NCBI GenBank assembly: GCA_031177795.1
Contig: JAPSKG010000007.1
Coordinates: forward strand, 1-21,525
Reading direction: 5' to 3'
Length of the DNA stretch: 21,525 nt
Origin: Domibacillus sp.
Lineage (GTDB): Bacteria; Bacillota; Bacilli; Bacillales; Domibacillaceae
The position numbers and the translations under genes were made by a program. Positions 20,642-21,525 of this stretch are shown here, piece by piece; the first letter of the stretch is position 1, and every line of letters starts with the position of its first letter. The notes under the pieces were generated by a model. The model ran no database searches, was not told where the DNA came from, and saw only the letters and a list, made by a program, of their open reading frames with translations.

Positions 20642-21525
20642 TTATTCTTCTTTGTATTCAGGAACTTCATCATCTTTATGATATTTATAAAAACTTGTTA
20701 TCAAATGGTCAAGGTGTTCTAATTTCTCGCCATATTCTAAGATAGAAGACACAATATGGAGAAGGTGAATGGGGGAAATGATTTCTTCTTTTTTTTCTTT
20801 GTAAATTTCGTCCATGAACATACGCATAAACTCATCACGGTTCATGCATGGCTCAAATAATTCTTCTGATGTTTCGGTAGTACGAGCTTTCCCAACAAAT
20901 CGGAGCAACAAATGCTCATGGTAGCTGACCAAACAATCTAAATGGTCTTGCATAGTCCGCAGCAAAGTCGGGTTTAAATGATGCAGCTCATTTTCATATT
21001 GATTAAGCCGCTGTAAAATTTCCATGCTGCGCCGTGTTGTTAAAATTAGTTTTCGGTATAACACGATTTTTCGCTGCTTGGCCCGAAGGTTTTTCTTTAA
21101 AGGTGTCCGGTCTTCTTTATAAAGCAAAAACATGTTATCAATCTTAATCAATTTTTCTTTTTGCTTCATTATATCTTTTTTTAATGAATAAGATTCTGAA
21201 GCATTACGAGAAGTGATTCGAATCCATTTAAGCACTTCCTCTGTCAGCTGATTGATGGATAAAAACAGCTTCGTTTCATACTGAGGAGGCAAAAACACAA
21301 GATTCACCAAAAATGATGACAAAACGCCGATTGAAATATTAAACATGCGAATCATTGAAAACTGGACAAATTGGTCGTTTTGCACTTCCATAAGCGCCAC
21401 AATCGTAACAAGGGCGATAGGCACCGATTTTTCAAGATTAAATTTAAGCAAAATAATGATGGCAATAATAGCTGCAAGACCAATAATAATAATGTGATTG
21501 CCGAAAGCGAGAACAAAGGTAATGG
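20642..21525 (-). CDS. ygaE: Aromatic acid exporter family membrane protein (YgaE-like), 5' truncated
   Basis: C-terminal part of a membrane protein of the aromatic acid exporter/DUF939 family; the frame is open to the window edge, so the TTG at 21451 is not the start. At least 293 residues are visible. The first 80 or so form hydrophobic segments (LAFGNHIIIIGLAAIIAIII, then SVPIALVTIVALMEVQ and SIGVLSSFLVNLVFLPP), as in the pump's membrane domain. The rest is a soluble, strongly charged helical domain with heptad-like Leu/Lys/Glu patterns, rich in coiled-coil potential. Substrates and role are unknown. Family membership rests on the N-PP-Y-E-kL-type junction between membrane and soluble parts (VFLPPQYETKLFLSINQL). 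The position after ygaD agrees with ygaE of B. subtilis as I recall it. Confidence 0.72.
   Translation of the reverse strand, partial: ITFVLAFGNHIIIIGLAAIIAIIILLKFNLEKSVPIALVTIVALMEVQNDQFVQFSMIRMFNISIGVLSSFLVNLVFLPPQYETKLFLSINQLTEEVLKWIRITSRNASESYSLKKDIMKQKEKLIKIDNMFLLYKEDRTPLKKNLRAKQRKIVLYRKLILTTRRSMEILQRLNQYENELHHLNPTLLRTMQDHLDCLVSYHEHLLLRFVGKARTTETSEELFEPCMNRDEFMRMFMDEIYKEKKEEIISPIHLLHIVSSILEYGEKLEHLDHLITSFYKYHKDDEVPEYKEE

Noticed and set aside
1..21525. Search for CRISPR arrays, insertion sequences, tRNA/rRNA genes, integrases, toxin-antitoxin or defence genes
   Set aside because: None seen. All sizeable open frames that look coding belong to known chromosomal families in an order like that of B. 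subtilis, so the window does not appear to contain a mobile or defence system.

Overview
The window is an ordinary chromosomal stretch of a low-GC, endospore-forming member of the Bacillaceae. The evidence is a gamma-type spore protein (SspE), the cortex de-N-acetylase PdaA, FabL with its Tyr-x6-Lys active site, strong GGAGG ribosome binding sites, frequent TTG starts, and a gene order that follows the yfkM-yfkK-yfkI-yfkH-yfkE ... pdaA ... yfhF-recX-yfhH-yfhJ-yfhP-mutY ... fabL-sspE-ygaC-ygaD-ygaE segment I recall from Bacillus subtilis. I see no mobile elements, CRISPR arrays, tRNA or rRNA genes, and no phage or defence island.

Layout. 1-550: 3' end of motB, closed by a terminator. 554-4300: stress and envelope genes, namely yfkM (DJ-1/PfpI family) behind a good sigma-B promoter, yfkK and an Na+:alanine-type symporter on the minus strand, then a yfkI-yfkH pair behind a second sigma-B-like promoter. 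4299-6206: a minus-strand P1B-4 metal ATPase of the PfeT (formerly ZosA) type. Its control region holds a perfect PerR box inside a 27-bp palindrome and a 16/19 match to a Fur box. 6618-7911: a Ca2+/H+ antiporter (yfkE) with a small conserved protein. 8119-9691: class I fumarase as a single-gene unit. 9763-10515: pdaA with a textbook sigma-G promoter. 10576-12320: a 23S rRNA uracil methyltransferase overlapping a YnfA-type membrane protein. 12381-15807: yfhF (minus), then recX-yfhH-yfhJ (plus) meeting yfhP (minus) at a shared stop. 15900-17731: mutY-fabL with ATGA overlap. 17825-18130: sspE with a sigma-G-like promoter. 18278-20609: the DUF402 nucleotide phosphatase ygaC and the ABC exporter ygaD. 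20642-end: a 5'-truncated aromatic-acid-exporter-family membrane protein (minus).

The genes fall into three regulatory groups: general stress (sigma-B: yfkM, yfkI-yfkH, possibly yfkE and yfhF), peroxide/iron stress (PerR/Fur: pfeT), and late forespore development (sigma-G: pdaA, sspE). The rest is housekeeping: DNA repair and recombination, fatty acid synthesis, rRNA modification and central metabolism. Nearly every unit ends in a clear intrinsic terminator, many of them bidirectional between convergent genes.

I did not find a previously undescribed system. The most informative signal is the two-regulator architecture in front of the P1B-4 ATPase. All regulatory calls rest on motif matching by eye, and gene identities on family recognition without database searches.
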